A stretch of 64,000 nucleotides of DNA from Isoetes taiwanensis (taxonomy: Eukaryota > Streptophyta > Lycopodiopsida > Isoetales > Isoetaceae), in the NCBI GenBank assembly GCA_021234155.1, contig JAJEKV010000008.1, positions 21,710,212 to 21,774,211 on the forward strand. Reading direction: 5' to 3'. Each line of letters begins with the position of its first letter. Positions within the stretch are counted from its first letter, which is position 1. The notes beneath the pieces were generated by a model. The model was not told where the DNA came from, did no database searches, and saw nothing but the letters and a program-made list of their open reading frames with translations. The position numbers and the translations under genes were made by a program. This document shows, piece after piece, positions 21,359 to 32,537 of the stretch.

Positions 21359-22083
21359 CTAGTCATGGTACCCAGCGTTGCTGCTGGGCATAATTTGGGA
21401 ACCTCTAAATGTGTTGAGCCTCTTTGTTTCCCAAAGCGAGCCACTTTGTTTCTCCAACATAGCTTTTTGTTCCTTTCCTTTCTTTAAAGTGTTTTGTCTC
21501 TATAGGCACTTCTCATTTATTTAGCTCTTGTAGCCCTAAGCTCTGGATACTTCTATGTATTTAGCTCCATGCACCAAGTTCTGGTGAATGTCTTTGAAAA
21601 GAGCCATGCTATCTTCTTTCCTTCTTTTAAAAGTAAAACATTTTTGCCTTTTTTGGCACATCATCTTGCAGGAAACATATGCTTTACAAAATGGTAACCA
21701 TTTTGCCGTTGAAGTTATGTGTATTGTTATAACATTTACAAAATAGTAACCTTTTGTCGTTGGAAGTCGTGGTATTGATTTTGCTCTATTGTTTGTTCTC
21801 AGGTATCATTATTATTTGTTTATTACATTACAACATATTGCACAATCAACATTACATTATAACATGTGTATTGTAGTCTTATATGCAATATTCAGTCTCC
21901 AAATCCATAATCACTCAAGCATATAATCTTATATTGCATTTACATAAAAGAACTATCAAGTCCAAAATCTGGCATTCAAATTTGAGCTCAAAAAAACCTT
22001 GAGGTTTTGTCCTCACAAAGGACTTTCCTTCATTGAAAAAATTTTCTAATAAATTGCATTTTGCAAAAGCCCATTAGACTTAA

Positions 22084-22278
22084 TGGGGCAGTCTTAATGA
22101 TGCATGGGGTGCCTTCTGTAATATTCTAAAAAGAGACGTTTGCTTATGGAATGCCATGATTGGGAATTATGCTCAATGGGGAAATGGTAAAATGTGCTTA
22201 GAGCTTTTTCATCTAATGGAGATAGATGGTGAGTTGCCAGATCTCATAGTCTTCTTATGGGATGTAGTCATGCAGGAC
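22084..22278 (+). pseudogene. PPR (PLS-type) gene fragment captured in Helitron 2
   Basis: The plus-strand frame reads WGSLNDAWGAFCNILKRDV, then CLWNAMIGNYAQWGNGKMCL, then ELFHLMEIDGELPDLIVFL. This matches the PLS-class PPR pattern KCGSL-x-DA...RDVVSWNAMI-x-GYAQ-x-G-x-G-x-ALELF-x-x-M...PD-x-V-x-F. It covers just over one repeat and lies opposite in direction to the Helitron. Helitrons often carry host gene pieces, so capture is the likely origin. The 136-bp duplication at 22168/22304 repeats the second half. Confidence 0.65.
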
Positions 22279-22439
22279 TTTTCGTTGAGGGCAATCATTA
22301 TTTTATGCTCAATGGGGAAATGGTAAAATGTGCTTAGAGCTTTTTCATCTAATGGAGATAGATGGTGAGTTGCCAGATCTCATAGTCTTCTTATGGGATG
22401 TAGTCATGCAGGACTTTTCGTTGAGGGCAATCATTATTT

Positions 22440-24600
22440 TCTTTCAATGTGCCAACATTATACTATAGAAGATTCCCCATCATTATCACCGCATTCTTGA
22501 CCTTCTAGGCCGCGTGTTGGCTTGATGAGGCGTAAGACTTAATTGAGAACATCATGTTTCAACATTCCAAAATTTCATGGCTGACCTCGCTTGGTGCATG
22601 CACAATGCGTGGTGACCTAGACAGGGAGAGCGGGGTCGCAAAACTCTCTCACTTAGATCCAGATGATCCCGCACCATATATATTGTCTCAAACCTCTATG
22701 CTTATAAGCATGGATGGCCTGGAAAAGGCATAACATGATTACCCGATGCAAACGGGTTAATAATCCAAATTTGATTTAACAGCCCCAAGGAATTTTTTGA
22801 AAGGTGCCAACTTCCCGACTTTGAAGATCGGAGTGTTATATGTATCGAAGTTATATGCATCGGAGTTCCAACTTCTTCTTCCTTTGCATCATTTGCGAGG
22901 AGGGGCGATATTATTTTGGAAGGGCTTTAACTTGGCCATGTGCATGCTTGGCATGTGTTTCTAATATTCCAACTCAAGCAGCCGAGTAAAGTAATATTTT
23001 TCCGAAGTTCTACCATCTTCGCCTCCATAGCCTATAAATGAACTTCTTGACATTTCAATGTTCCGGGGCCTCATCAAACTCGGCTACTTTATAATGCCAA
23101 TCACCGCAATCATTGCCGATCGATGATCTCAAAGTTTTTTCGCTTGATAAAAGATGCACGCCTTAATCTCATCATCATTGCCCAAATGAGAATTTTCTCG
23201 ACTCATCCACTAATGATGCTATTGCTTGAGCAATCTGCACTATTCTTTTCGCTTCGGCGGCAAGATTGTTCACCGGGTCAAGTGCTCTATTATCTTCTTG
23301 CAGCTTTTCACTTGCATTAACAATCTCAAAACCGCATTTTTATAGGAAAGGCTCAAGCGCACATCCCGGCTAGTCTAAGTTCAGCTTCCAAAGGTGCAAG
23401 AATGCACTCAATTCATAGCATATCTTCATCCTTTGTGTCATGCGCGATCGTAAAGTAGCCTCATCCGCAAGTCTATGCCGCCAAAGTCTGCCTTTTTTCT
23501 CGGATTATTGATTCTTTTTGATGTTCAAGTTCGCGAATATGACATGTTAAATCTCTTCATTGTTTATACTAAAATTCTTTCGCAAAAGCTATAAAGGTGC
23601 ATGAGCTGAGTTCTTAAGCATGCCTATAGAAGCCTAAATCATTCATTCTCATAATATATATCGGCAACAACAACCTTGAGAGCTATCCTACATAGAAGCC
23701 AAATGTCAGAAATATCATAAAATCGGGTAGGTTATATGTGTATTATCACACTTAGCATTTAGTTAGCTTAATTCTTGTTTCATTGAAGCTATTACAATAC
23801 TAATATCTGCACATTAGACTATCCTACATAGAAGCCAAATGTCAGAAATATCATAAAATCGGGTAGGTTATATGTGTATTATCACACTTAGCATTTAGTT
23901 AGCTTAATTCTTGTTTCATTGAAGCTATTACAATACTAATATCTGCACATTAGAATCTTCAAGGATCCGAACATGGCACATGCAAGCATTAAGATAGGGT
24001 ATTGTTGTCCTAATTTTGATCATGCTTCTTTACCTATTAGTATTTTTAGCATCGTAATCCGATTTTAGCCTCCTAGAGCCAAGATTTTGTCCCCGATTTA
24101 TGCACACACGTTAGTCGTAACACTTTAATTTTTGCTTATGTTGTCCTAATTTTGATCTTTATCCGAAGAATAATGGAAATGACAATATGCATCATATTTC
24201 AAGCAAGTAAACAATGCAAGAACCAAGATGTTCATAAAGAAGGGATGTTGTTTCTGCACTAATATACATTGATCCGCCTCTGTAATATAAAGGGTAGCAA
24301 CATAAGCAAGAAAAGAAAACCCAATCTTACCCCTAACTTCATTCTCAATCCATTCATATTCAGCTCCACTTTAACGGATCCGAACCATAGAGTCCGCATA
24401 GAATCTCCTAGTCTATATTTGCATTTGAAGCTCTTTTGCATACAATGCCTTCCATCCCTAATCTTACCCCTAACTTCATTCTCAAGCCATTCATATTCAG
24501 CTCCTCAATGCTGTCGCTACCGAAGCAAACCGGGGAGCTTTCTCCCTGCCAATGGAGAATACAATGTAGCTCAACGAATTTCCTCCAAGAGACTGCTTTT
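22440..24600. other. Helitron interior without recognisable genes
   Basis: AT-rich, with small frames only. A direct duplication at 23683/23819 at the usual offset. One half-site TTTTCTCGACTC at about 23200. Confidence 0.5.
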
Positions 24601-24863
24601 GGGCGCCCGATACAATACCAATTTCCATTCTTCTTATGGCCGTCGGATTTAGGTCTTCAAATCCAATCAAATCCTCACCCTTCAATTTAGGGCTTGATAC
24701 AACACATCAAAACATTATAATATAGGATTGTCCTCTCTTTTTGTTTCCCTTTACGTTCTAGCTTTTATTAATGTAGATATGGATTTAGGTCTTCAAATCC
24801 AATCCAATCCTCACCCTTCAATTTAGGGCTTGATACAACACATCAAAACATTATAATATAGGA

Positions 24864-26135
24864 TTGTCCTCTCTTTTTGTTTCCCTTTACGTTCTAGCTT
24901 TTATTAATGTAGATATGTTATGCCCGTGGTATTATGTTTCCGTGACAATGTCTCGTTAAAACTCTTGCTCTATAAAACCATTTCTAGCCTTAAAATGCTT
25001 CTGTTCCCTTCAAGTATTTTCTCACGTTGAAGATGATGGCAGATGTTTATCTTGAAAATTGTGTTGTCAATTCAAATGTTTAAAGAAAAGTTAAGGTCAT
25101 AGGTTAACTTACAAGGTGGCAAGCCTTAAAATGCTTCTGTTCCCTTCAAGTATTTTCTCACTTGGTAGATGATGCCAGATGTTTATCTTGAAAATTGTGT
25201 TGTCTAATCTCTATTATGTTGATTGCTTCGTTATGTGCATTGTTATGCAATAATGATGGAATGCACATCCTAAGTTAGGTTAAACCATCCACCAGGTCCA
25301 TTAGTCTACCGTATTGCTCATTTCTATCGGACACAACCTATGTTTCAAATCTAGTTTGCGGTGAATAAGTCAAATGGGAAATGATACAAGTCAAATGGGA
25401 AATGATACTGTAAATTTTTTATATATATGCTAGGTCACATGCATTAGTTTAAGGCATGTACTTTATGGCCACAGTTTAAGGCATTTGTTCTATGGCCATG
25501 GGGTGATGCCATCCAGTTATTCTATAAAGCTTCTAGCCTTGGACATCACCACATTCATGATATGCAACTTTATCTTTCACAAGCTCTAAGTGGAGAGCAA
25601 AATATAGTATGTTTCCATGAACCAGTGCAAGTAAAAGCATTTTAGGCAATATTTGAAACAATTTAGGTAGCAAGTAACATGCTATTTGCAAGAGTTTATT
25701 TCTCTTTATCTTTCACAAGCTCTAAGTGGAGAGCAAAATATAGTATGTTTCCATGAACCAGTGCAAGTAAAAGCATTTTAGGCAATATGTTTCAATGGTT
25801 GAATAGTTTCAATGGTTATATATGGTTACAATGTTTACATATGGTTTAGAATGAGTATGGTTGTATGGTTTAATATGGTTATATGATTTTAGTTAATATG
25901 GTTGTATGATTTAATATGGTTATATTTAATTTGTTTGTATGGTTTTATATGGTTCATATGGTCATATTTGTGGTGTTTGGGGCTATATGGTTTTAATGTG
26001 ATGGTTTAATATGGTTATATGATTTTAGTTAATATGGTTGTATGATTTAATATGGTTATATTTAATTTGTTTGTATGGTTTTATATGGTTCATATGGTCA
26101 TATTTGTGGTGTTTGGGGCTATATGGTTTTAATGT
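24864..26135. other. No gene; ends in ATGGTT-rich simple sequence
   Basis: 25796-26135 is a degenerate repeat of ATGGTT/ATATGGTT, with a 136-bp copy at 25866/26002. The rest has no coding signal, apart from 136-bp duplications at 24986 and 25568. Confidence 0.5.
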
Positions 26136-26139
26136 GAGC

Positions 26140-26465
26140 TTTTTCATACAGGGAGCACGTGAGATGAGTAAAATGGAGCCAAGGAAGTCCAGTGAGGCCA
26201 TTGCCCTAGGCTCCAATGGAGGAAGATGGGTTGCCTTTTTGTTGCACCCTTGCAAACTGGACGGTATTTTGCAGAGGGCATAATAACTAGCAGTTGATCC
26301 ATTTGATAGTGTGAATGATGAAAGGCCGGGAGATGAACATCTTGGAGTTGGCATTGTGAAGCTTCTTATCGGGTTGATACAATCATGTCCCGTGGAAGCT
26401 CTAGTGATTGCATTGTGTGCTCGGGGTCTGCCGGAGTCCCAAGCAAGCTTTGAGATGGCCAATTA
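26140..26465 (+). pseudogene. Coding-like fragment, unrecognised
   Basis: The plus-strand frame reads MSKMEPRKSSEAIALGSNGG and RWVAFLLHPCKLDGILQRA, then in the next frame VDPFDSVNDERPGDEHLGVG. It looks like protein sequence of an unknown host or element gene. It lies just upstream of the 26.9-kb fragment and may belong to it. Confidence 0.25.
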
Positions 26466-26860
26466 GATATATTACACACAAGAATGGTGATACTCTAGAA
26501 TGCCCCATCTGAACTACACACCCCAAGGCCCACCCAAGGCCATGTGGAAGATTTGGTGGTCGATGAGCATCCTTTGATCACAAGGAAGAGACGCTTATGT
26601 CTTTCATAAAAGGCAGCCCAAGGGTGCCCAAGAGGCCTAGAAATGACAAATATTTAGAAAGGATGGAAAGTATGGCACCAACCAGAGAAAACCTAGAGGC
26701 AATTAGGGGACAAGAGTGTTGCAACCCTAGATTGCAAAGGCAAAGACAATGTGGATGACCTCGTGGCAGATAAGATCCCAATACATTGGACAGCTTCAAA
26801 AGATAGGATTAATTTCATTTACTCCTTGTGTAGGAATTCAAGCTATGATGAAAAACACAG

Positions 26861-28195
26861 ATGGCTACTATATCAATTGAGGGGCATGAAGGTATGTATG
26901 AGAGCATTGAGATGGATTCTTTGAGATACATGTCTCAATCTATGCCCCACAAGTCGAAGGTGAACGAGCACGGTGTGCGAGTGGTGCAAAGAGTGTTGCC
27001 ACAACACTATATCCAAAAGGAGTGCCTTAAGGAGGTCAACTCCATCCTGGAAACTACTGGAGGTAGGCCTCTTTCTCAATCACATTTCAGCAAGTTATGG
27101 AGCACTCACTTCTCAGACGTGAGTGTCCTACAACACATGCCATTCTCAAAGTGCAACACTTGCATTCAACTCAAGGATACACTTGCATCAACTGCAATAG
27201 AGAAAGAAAGAATGGCAATTAGGGAGCAATTTGCAGATCACCAAAGGAACCAAATATCATGTAGACAGTTGTATTGGCAGTGGAGAACATTTTCTGAGAT
27301 GCAGCCGGACAAAGGCCTGCAGACAGCCGGGTTAGGGATGGAATACCAATCATGCAATATAAGTGGAGACCAGGTGACAAGTTGTGGATGCCTGTACAAG
27401 GTATCGAGTTGTGGCAAAGGGGTGCTGCTGGTGAAGTTCTCATTCCTAAAGGGCAGCCAAAACCACTACCTCCCTTCAAGACAGTCAAAGACTCTAGCCA
27501 ACTGGTGAAGGGCCAAGTTGTGGATGCCTGTACAAGGTATCGAGTTGTGGCAAAGGGGTGCTGCTGGTGAAGTTCTCATTCCTAAAGGGCAGCCAAAACC
27601 ACTACCTCCCTTCAAGACAGTCAAAGACTCTAGCCAACTGGTGAAGGGCATCAAGGATTACATAACGACCGGGATGATGTTCAAATGGAAAGCACACCTC
27701 CACTCTTAAGAATAATCAAATGGACTCCCTAATCAAGTACCGGGAGAAAGTTGTGACATGCTTAGAAACCCAGCAAAACCATGTGGGGAGCTAAGAGCGG
27801 GTTCTTGCTGTGAGTCAAGATGGGGAGGGTTCTCAAGGTGCAAGCACGTCTAAGAATGCTCACTTGGGTCCGAACAAGGGTTCCAAGTGGTTTGTGGGGA
27901 AGTAAGGCCTCAAAGCCAAAGTGGTTTGATCTTCCCTGAGTGGGATCCCTTTGAGGACATCAAGGAAGGATACTTTTTGTGCTAGTAAAAGGCGATGATG
28001 AGGACCGCCCAATATGGTTGGGGTGGCACTCTCTCTGATGATGCTGACCCTCAAAGGAGGGAATTGGTGGAGTGTGTGGTATGGTCATATCCAAGTTCTC
28101 ACATTGCAAAGGACAACACACACAAGATCCCAAGAAGGGAGATGGACAAGGCCATGAGCAACCTCCATGCTATATCATTGTATGAGGGTACATAA
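26861..28195 (+). pseudogene. Decayed unknown gene with a Cys-rich FSKC-NTC motif
   Basis: A 215-residue plus-strand frame (26861-27508) contains LSQSHFSKLWSTHFSDVSVL, PFSKCNTCIQLKDTLAS and EQFADHQRNQISCRQLYWQW. Further pieces downstream read LVKGDDEDRPIWLGWHSL (about 27983-28040). Proteins with an F-x-KC-x-x-C-x-x-LK motif followed by a helical region occur as multicopy, element-like families of unknown function in plants and animals. My match is from memory of the pattern and is not firm. The 136-bp duplication at 27378/27514 and several stops show that it is not functional as read. Confidence 0.35.
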
Positions 28196-28326
28196 TATTG
28201 AGAAGTTTGAAAACTTTCTCAACTAGTGGTTTGTAAAATTTATGAGGAAAACAAGTAACCCAATTCTATGTGTGTCATGTGTAATTCTATTCAAGCAATC
28301 AATTCAGAAATTTCTTTTATGGTGTG

Positions 28327-28393
28327 TGAGTCCCATTTTCAGTCCGAGTCCCAAAATTCAAGATTTGTCCCACTTTAATTAAATACGACTTTA
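28327..28393 (-). repeat. Copy of the TIR of the 2.7-6.3 kb element
   Basis: Read on the minus strand: AAGTCGTATTTAATTAAAGT, then GGGACTCGGACTGAAAATGG. It is the same extended end as 2715-2776 but reversed. Its partner end was not found nearby. Confidence 0.6.
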
Positions 28394-28419
28394 AGCTTAT
28401 AATAGTGTTTGCTTTAAGT

Positions 28420-28562
28420 TGAAATCTCCTCCTTTTGGAGTGTCGGGGCCACTTTAGTGGTGGCCTTATAGCAGAGTTTCACTCTGCCCTTTTGTATTAT
28501 CATGTACTACATGTAATATAATACTGCCGTTTCTACAAAAAAAATAAAAAATAAAAAAAAAA
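28420..28562 (+). mobile_element. Poly(A)-tailed retroposon 3' end
   Basis: A hairpin GGCCACTTTAGTGGTGGCC is followed by CTACATGTAATATAATACTG, CCGTTTCTAC and an A-rich tail of about 30 bases. The layout fits the 3' end of a LINE or SINE. No coding part is attached. Confidence 0.45.
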
Positions 28563-29300
28563 ATCTATGGACCAATAATGGTCTTAGGTACAGAAACCTG
28601 TGTTGATTTATCATGATCGTGCCTTTTGCTCTTTTTCTTTACTTGTTTTTTCATTGGTTTCATATCCATACAAGCATTCATATATGATTTTTTCAATGAC
28701 ATACTATTTCAATAAATTTCCGTCAAATATAGCAAAATAAGCATCAATTAAAAGTCACTTAAAATTGTTACTATATGTCGAAGTCGAACCTTCGAATTAC
28801 AGGCCAACAAATATTTTTTATGCATGAAGAAACTAGTCAACTATACCAAATTTGAAGTAAAAAATCATTTTCATGCAAAAGTTGTAGAATTTTAATTGAA
28901 ACAGCCTTCTGGGAACCATTATTGGTCCACAGAAGACAGAAAACTGTTTTGACCCTGTCATGTTTGACTGACTATATCTTCCTTTCTAGATTTCGGATTG
29001 GAACAAGGTTTTTTGTGTATTTATCCTTATCTCATACAAAAAAATAATATTATAATAAAAAAAATTAAAAAAATCCTTTTGTTGAGACAGTTTTACATTA
29101 TGTAAACATGAAGCAAACTGGAGTTGACCCCCTTCATTCACCTAAGCATAACTTTCAATTTTGGGGGTATATGCATTTTTAACTATTTTTCCTATGCAAC
29201 ATGACTGCCATATATTAACATGTAGAAAGGGTTTAACTGAATTTTATGTCGTTGATTTTATATGAATTTTAAAGCGAACTGTACAAATGAACCATTTATG
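28563..29300. other. AT-rich, no gene seen
   Basis: Short frames only. An A/T-rich run at 29040-29072. Nothing recognised. Confidence 0.5.
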
Positions 29301-29309
29301 GTCCATCAA

Positions 29310-30280
29310 GGGACAACTCTAGTGTTAAGCCAAACATTATCCCCTACTTGGAATTCTCTTTCGGTTTTATGCTTATCGGCTATGTTCTTTTGTCAACTTC
29401 TTGCTGACAATAAATAGCCTCGAATTTCCTCGACTAATTGCTGCATATCCATCAATATTTGTTGAGAAATTTCAACCTTGGACACTGGATTACACCACGA
29501 TAGCCATAATTTATCATGAAGGGGGACATTTGCGAGGATTCCTGCTTGGTACTGTTGTATGCAAAGTCTACCAAGTAAATATAGTCTCCCCATTTTGACT
29601 GTTTATTCCATACATAGTTCCTCAACATGTCTTCTAATATTCGATTGGTCCGTTCCGTTTGCCCATCGATTTGGGGATGATATGCTGTACTCATGGACAG
29701 CTTTGTCTTCGTGTTGAAGAAATCCTTCCAGAACGCACTTATGAACTTAGGATCTCTATCAGAGATGATTCCCCTTGGCATCCCATGCAATCTAAATATT
29801 TCCTTTGTAAAAAGCAAGGCGGTATCCAAAGCTGTATCCGTGGTTCGACACGGTAAAAAGTGAGCCATCTTTGATAGCTTGTCGACCACGACCATTAAGG
29901 CATCATGGCCTCTTGCTGTTCTTGGGAGTCTGGTTATATAATCCATGCTCACAACCTCCCATTTAGCATTTGGCACTGCCAAGAGTTCTAAGGTTCCTGG
30001 AATTCAGAGTTGCTCTGCTTTCGTTTGCTGACACAATTGACACTGCTAGATGTAGTTGGCGATGTCCTTCTTCATGTCAGGCCAGAAGTAACTACTTCTT
30101 ATCTTGAAGTAAGTTTTCATGAACCCTGCGTGGCCTGCTATTGGGCTATTATGAGTATCATTACGAATTAACTTCCTTACTCCCGATGCCTCTGGGACGC
30201 AAAGTTTGTCTTTTATAAGCTTCTCTTTCTTTATCTGTCCTTGCTTCTTTGCAAAGACTAGTCCATACTTCCTTGAATTC
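29310..30280 (-). pseudogene. Ty3/gypsy integrase region
   Basis: Read downward from 30280: a linker (KKEKLIKDKLCVPEASGVRK), a zinc-binding region (H...GHAGFMKTYFKIRSSYFWP, then CQLCQQTKAEQL) with stop codons, then the integrase core at 29982-29452. The core has VVVDKLSKMAHFLP, IISDRDPKFISAFWKDFF and DGQTERTNRILEDM, carrying the D, D and E of the catalytic triad. It ends in REFQVGDNVWL near 29330. Integrase joins retrotransposon DNA to the chromosome. In-frame stops in the zinc region and after the core show decay. RT/RNase H of the same element lies upstream at 31215-31936. Confidence 0.85.
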
Positions 30281-30404
30281 CTGAAACAGATAATGAACTG
30301 TCTAAAGAAGAGTCGGAGGAAGAAGAAAAAGAAGATTCAGAAGAAGGTCGCGACTTCGACGATTTTCTCGAATGGCTGGCAGCGGACTCAAAGTTGCATG
30401 TCGG
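30281..30404 (+). pseudogene. Acidic coding-like fragment
   Basis: The plus-strand frame of 41 residues reads PETDNELSKEESEEEEKEDS and then RDFDDFLEWLAADSKLHVG before a poly-T run. Origin unknown. It sits at the edge of the segment inserted in the gypsy element. Confidence 0.25.
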
Positions 30405-30640
30405 TTTTTTTTTTTTTTTTTTTTTTTCGTACTTTGTAGTGTAATCCTGCCCATGAAGAAGTGCAGGATTATCGCGTCCATTCGAACAGAAGCCCACCAT
30501 CTTCGGCTTGAGACGCACCGGACTCAAAGTTGCATGTCGTTTTTTTTTTTTTTTTTTTTTTTTCGTACTTTGTAGTGTAATCCTGCCCATGAAGAAGTGC
30601 AGGATTATCGCGTCCATTGATTTGGGCTCGCTACATTCTC
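30405..30640 (-). mobile_element. Poly(A)-tailed retroposed end, duplicated
   Basis: On the minus strand a short hairpin (AATCCTGC...GCAGGATT) is followed by ACACTACAAAGTACG and about 22 A residues (30405-30427). The 136-bp duplication (30383/30519) gives a second poly-A at 30539-30563. It resembles a 5'-truncated retroposon. Confidence 0.4.
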
Positions 30641-30689
30641 TTGGTGCGACCTGGTCTGCCCCTGCACGAGCTACTCAGTACGCCGTCCA

Positions 30690-31113
30690 ATGGGTTATAT
30701 TGCACCGGAATTGGCATACACTGGAAGGGCAAACGAGAAGACTGATGTGTATAGTTTTGGAATTTTGGCACTAGAAATTGTCTGTGGAAGGAGAGTTATT
30801 GATGAACAATTTGATGCATCACTGCTTGAATGGATTTGGGCATTGCATGAAGATGGCAGATTATTTGATGTTGTAGATTGGAAGCTAAAAGGAAACTGGG
30901 TCAAGGATGAAATGCTGCTTGTTCTTGTTTTGGGTCTTCGAACAATTTGATGCATCACTGCTTGAATGGATTTGGGCATAGATTACTGCCTCATTTTAGA
31001 GGGCAATTTGCCTCTTCCTCTTGTTCCTTTGAAAAGGCCTCGTTTTATAGTGAATGGTGATGAGAAAAGTGGACCTACTATTGCTTCTCTCCTGTCCTCC
31101 ACCACACAAAATT
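30690..31113 (+). pseudogene. L-type lectin receptor kinase C-terminal fragment
   Basis: The plus-strand frame begins [20 protein letters not shown], then [15 protein letters not shown]. This is the kinase activation-loop end and subdomains VIII-IX of plant lectin receptor-like kinases, where GY-x-APEL...GKA...K-DVYSFG-x-x-LEI-x-CGRR is conserved. It continues to [22 protein letters not shown], then the 136-bp duplication (30804/30940) replaces the usual conserved C-lobe helix. After it comes LEGNLPLPLVPLKRPRF and a stop near 31113, the family's C-terminal tail. Lectin, membrane and N-lobe parts are absent. It lies inside a gypsy element in the opposite direction, so it is probably a captured or retroposed piece. 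Confidence 0.75.
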
Positions 31114-31164
31114 GAAGACCTGTTGCTGTTTGATTTTGACAAATAAAGCATATTTTTCAATCTA

Positions 31165-31209
31165 ACAATGGACTTTTCTTTTTCTTTTTCTTTTTCTTTT
31201 TCTTTTTCT
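31165..31209. repeat. (CTTTTT)n microsatellite
   Basis: Six to seven CTTTTT units, at the upper edge of the segment inserted in the gypsy element. Confidence 0.85.
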
Positions 31210-31214
31210 AAATA

Positions 31215-31936
31215 TGTTGAAGCATAATCAAATGGATCAAATTTTCAAATCTTGGAATTCTTGTAATTATCTAGGCAAGGCCTCCTCAATCTTTTTTCTG
31301 AATTCACTGGACAAAGTGAAAATGGCATTGCAATGCACTCGAGTTTCCAATGGTCAGCGAGAGAGTGTGTCGGCAACAACATTTAATTTGCCTGGCTTAT
31401 AGACTATCTCGAAGTCATACTCTTCGAGGAATTCCATCCAGCGTCTTTGCCTCAAATTGAGGAGTGGTTGTGTAAAAATGTATTGGAGGTTCTGGTGATC
31501 AGTATCTAACTGAAATTTCCTACCAAGCAAATAATGCCTATAAATACAAAGAGTACTCTTCGAGGAATTCCATCCAGCGTCTTTGATTGGATAACACTGT
31601 TCAACGTCATTCATCTTCTTAGAATCATAGGCTACCACTTTTCCTTCTTGCATGAGAACTCCACCTGTTGCTAGCTTACTTGCATCAATTGCTACTAGCT
31701 TATCCTTGTTTGCATCTGGTAGGGTGAGCACTGGTGCTGTTGTTAAGGCTTCTTTGAGCTTTTCGAATGAAGCTTGAACATTCTCTAGACAATGTGCCCC
31801 CCAATCTTTTATCTTTTTATTCTTAGTAAGGTCCGATAAAGGGAATGCCCACTTAGCGAAGTCCTTTACAAATTTGCAGTAGTAGCCTGCTAAGCCAAGA
31901 AAACTTCTTACTTGCAAGGCATTCTTTGGTGCTGGT
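31215..31936 (-). pseudogene. Ty3/gypsy RT end and RNase H
   Basis: The minus-strand frame begins PAPKNALQVRSFLGLAGYYC, the hallmark of the RT/RNase H connection in plant gypsy elements. It continues with APVLTLPDANKDKLVAIDAS, GGVLMQEGKVVAYDSKKM and the RNase H end DTDHQNLQYIFTQPLLNLRQ and YDFEIVYKPGKLNVVADTLS. The 136-bp duplication at 31418/31554 disrupts the middle. Upstream the frame stops at a SINE at 31936. Downstream it is separated from integrase by about 0.9 kb of foreign DNA. Confidence 0.85.
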
Positions 31937-32168
31937 ATTTTTTATTTTTGGTCCAGCTAGACTAGTCTTGTCACTAGAATATCATCTTGTACAGACTAGC
32001 TAGAAATATCCTACTGCCGGTCAAGGCAACCAAAGTGGAGGACATCATGGCCGTATAACCCCAGTAACCAACTCCCAAATATAAACATACACTGGCCGGA
32101 TTTGAACCCCCGACCAAGTGCACATTTATTTTGGCATTACCAGGCCTATACCAACTCACCACACATCC
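31936..32168 (-). mobile_element. tRNA-derived SINE, copy 1
   Basis: On the minus strand the element starts GGATGTGTGGTGAGTTGGTA. TGGTGAGTTGG is an A-box and GGTTCAAATCC a near-perfect B-box, spaced about 40 nt, forming an internal RNA polymerase III promoter. The body continues to AGACTAGTCTAGCTGGACC and a T/A-rich tail at 31936. A second copy lies 312 bp away. It interrupts gypsy pol. Confidence 0.7.
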
Positions 32169-32246
32169 GTTGGGCAAAACTTTAGCCATACATGCATACT
32201 TTGTAGGCAGGATATCTCCCGCCTTAGGAAGTCACGGAAATTTTTG

Positions 32247-32510
32247 TATTTTTTATTTTTGGTCCAGCTAGACTAGTCTTGTCACTAGAATATCATCTTG
32301 TATAGACTAGCTAGAAATATCCTACTGCCGGTCAAGGCAACCAAAGTGGAGGACACGTATAGGCACAAGTTCTACCACGTCGGGGATCATGGCCGTATAA
32401 CCCCAGTAACCAACTCCCAAATATAAACATACACTGGCCGGGTTTGAACCCCCGACCAAGTGCACATTTATTTTGGCATTACTAGGCCTATACCAACTCA
32501 CCACACATCC
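32247..32510 (-). mobile_element. tRNA-derived SINE, copy 2
   Basis: Same head (GGATGTGTGGTGAGTTGGTA), B-box GGTTCAAACCC and tail as copy 1, with an extra ~30 bp (around 32355-32385) in the body. The copies are over 95 percent alike by eye apart from this indel. They are separated by about 78 bp of other DNA. Confidence 0.7.
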
Positions 32511-32537
32511 AGGCTTTAGCTTCCATTCCCGATCTGT

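Larger units (their letters stand above)
21359..24727 (-). mobile_element. Non-autonomous Helitron 2
   Basis: On the minus strand the 5' end is A|TCCTATATTATAATGTTTT at 24727. The 3' end is the hairpin CCCAGC-AGCAAC-GCTGGG (21388-21371), an 8-base spacer, then CTAG|T with CTAG at 21359-21362. TC at the 5' end, a hairpin shortly before CTRR at the 3' end, and insertion between A and T are the defining features of Helitrons. Both ends match those of the Helitron at 56741-59630. No Rep/helicase frame is visible, so it depends on a helper. The 136-bp duplication at 24645/24781 creates a second apparent 5' end at 24863. It carries a PPR gene fragment. Confidence 0.8.

Noticed and set aside
24269-24690. 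127- and 84-residue overlapping plus-strand frames
   Set aside because: No recognised motif, and they lie within the Helitron 5' part across a duplication.
30690-31113. Functional receptor kinase gene
   Set aside because: Only the end of the kinase domain remains, inside a retroelement, with coding sequence replaced by a duplicate.
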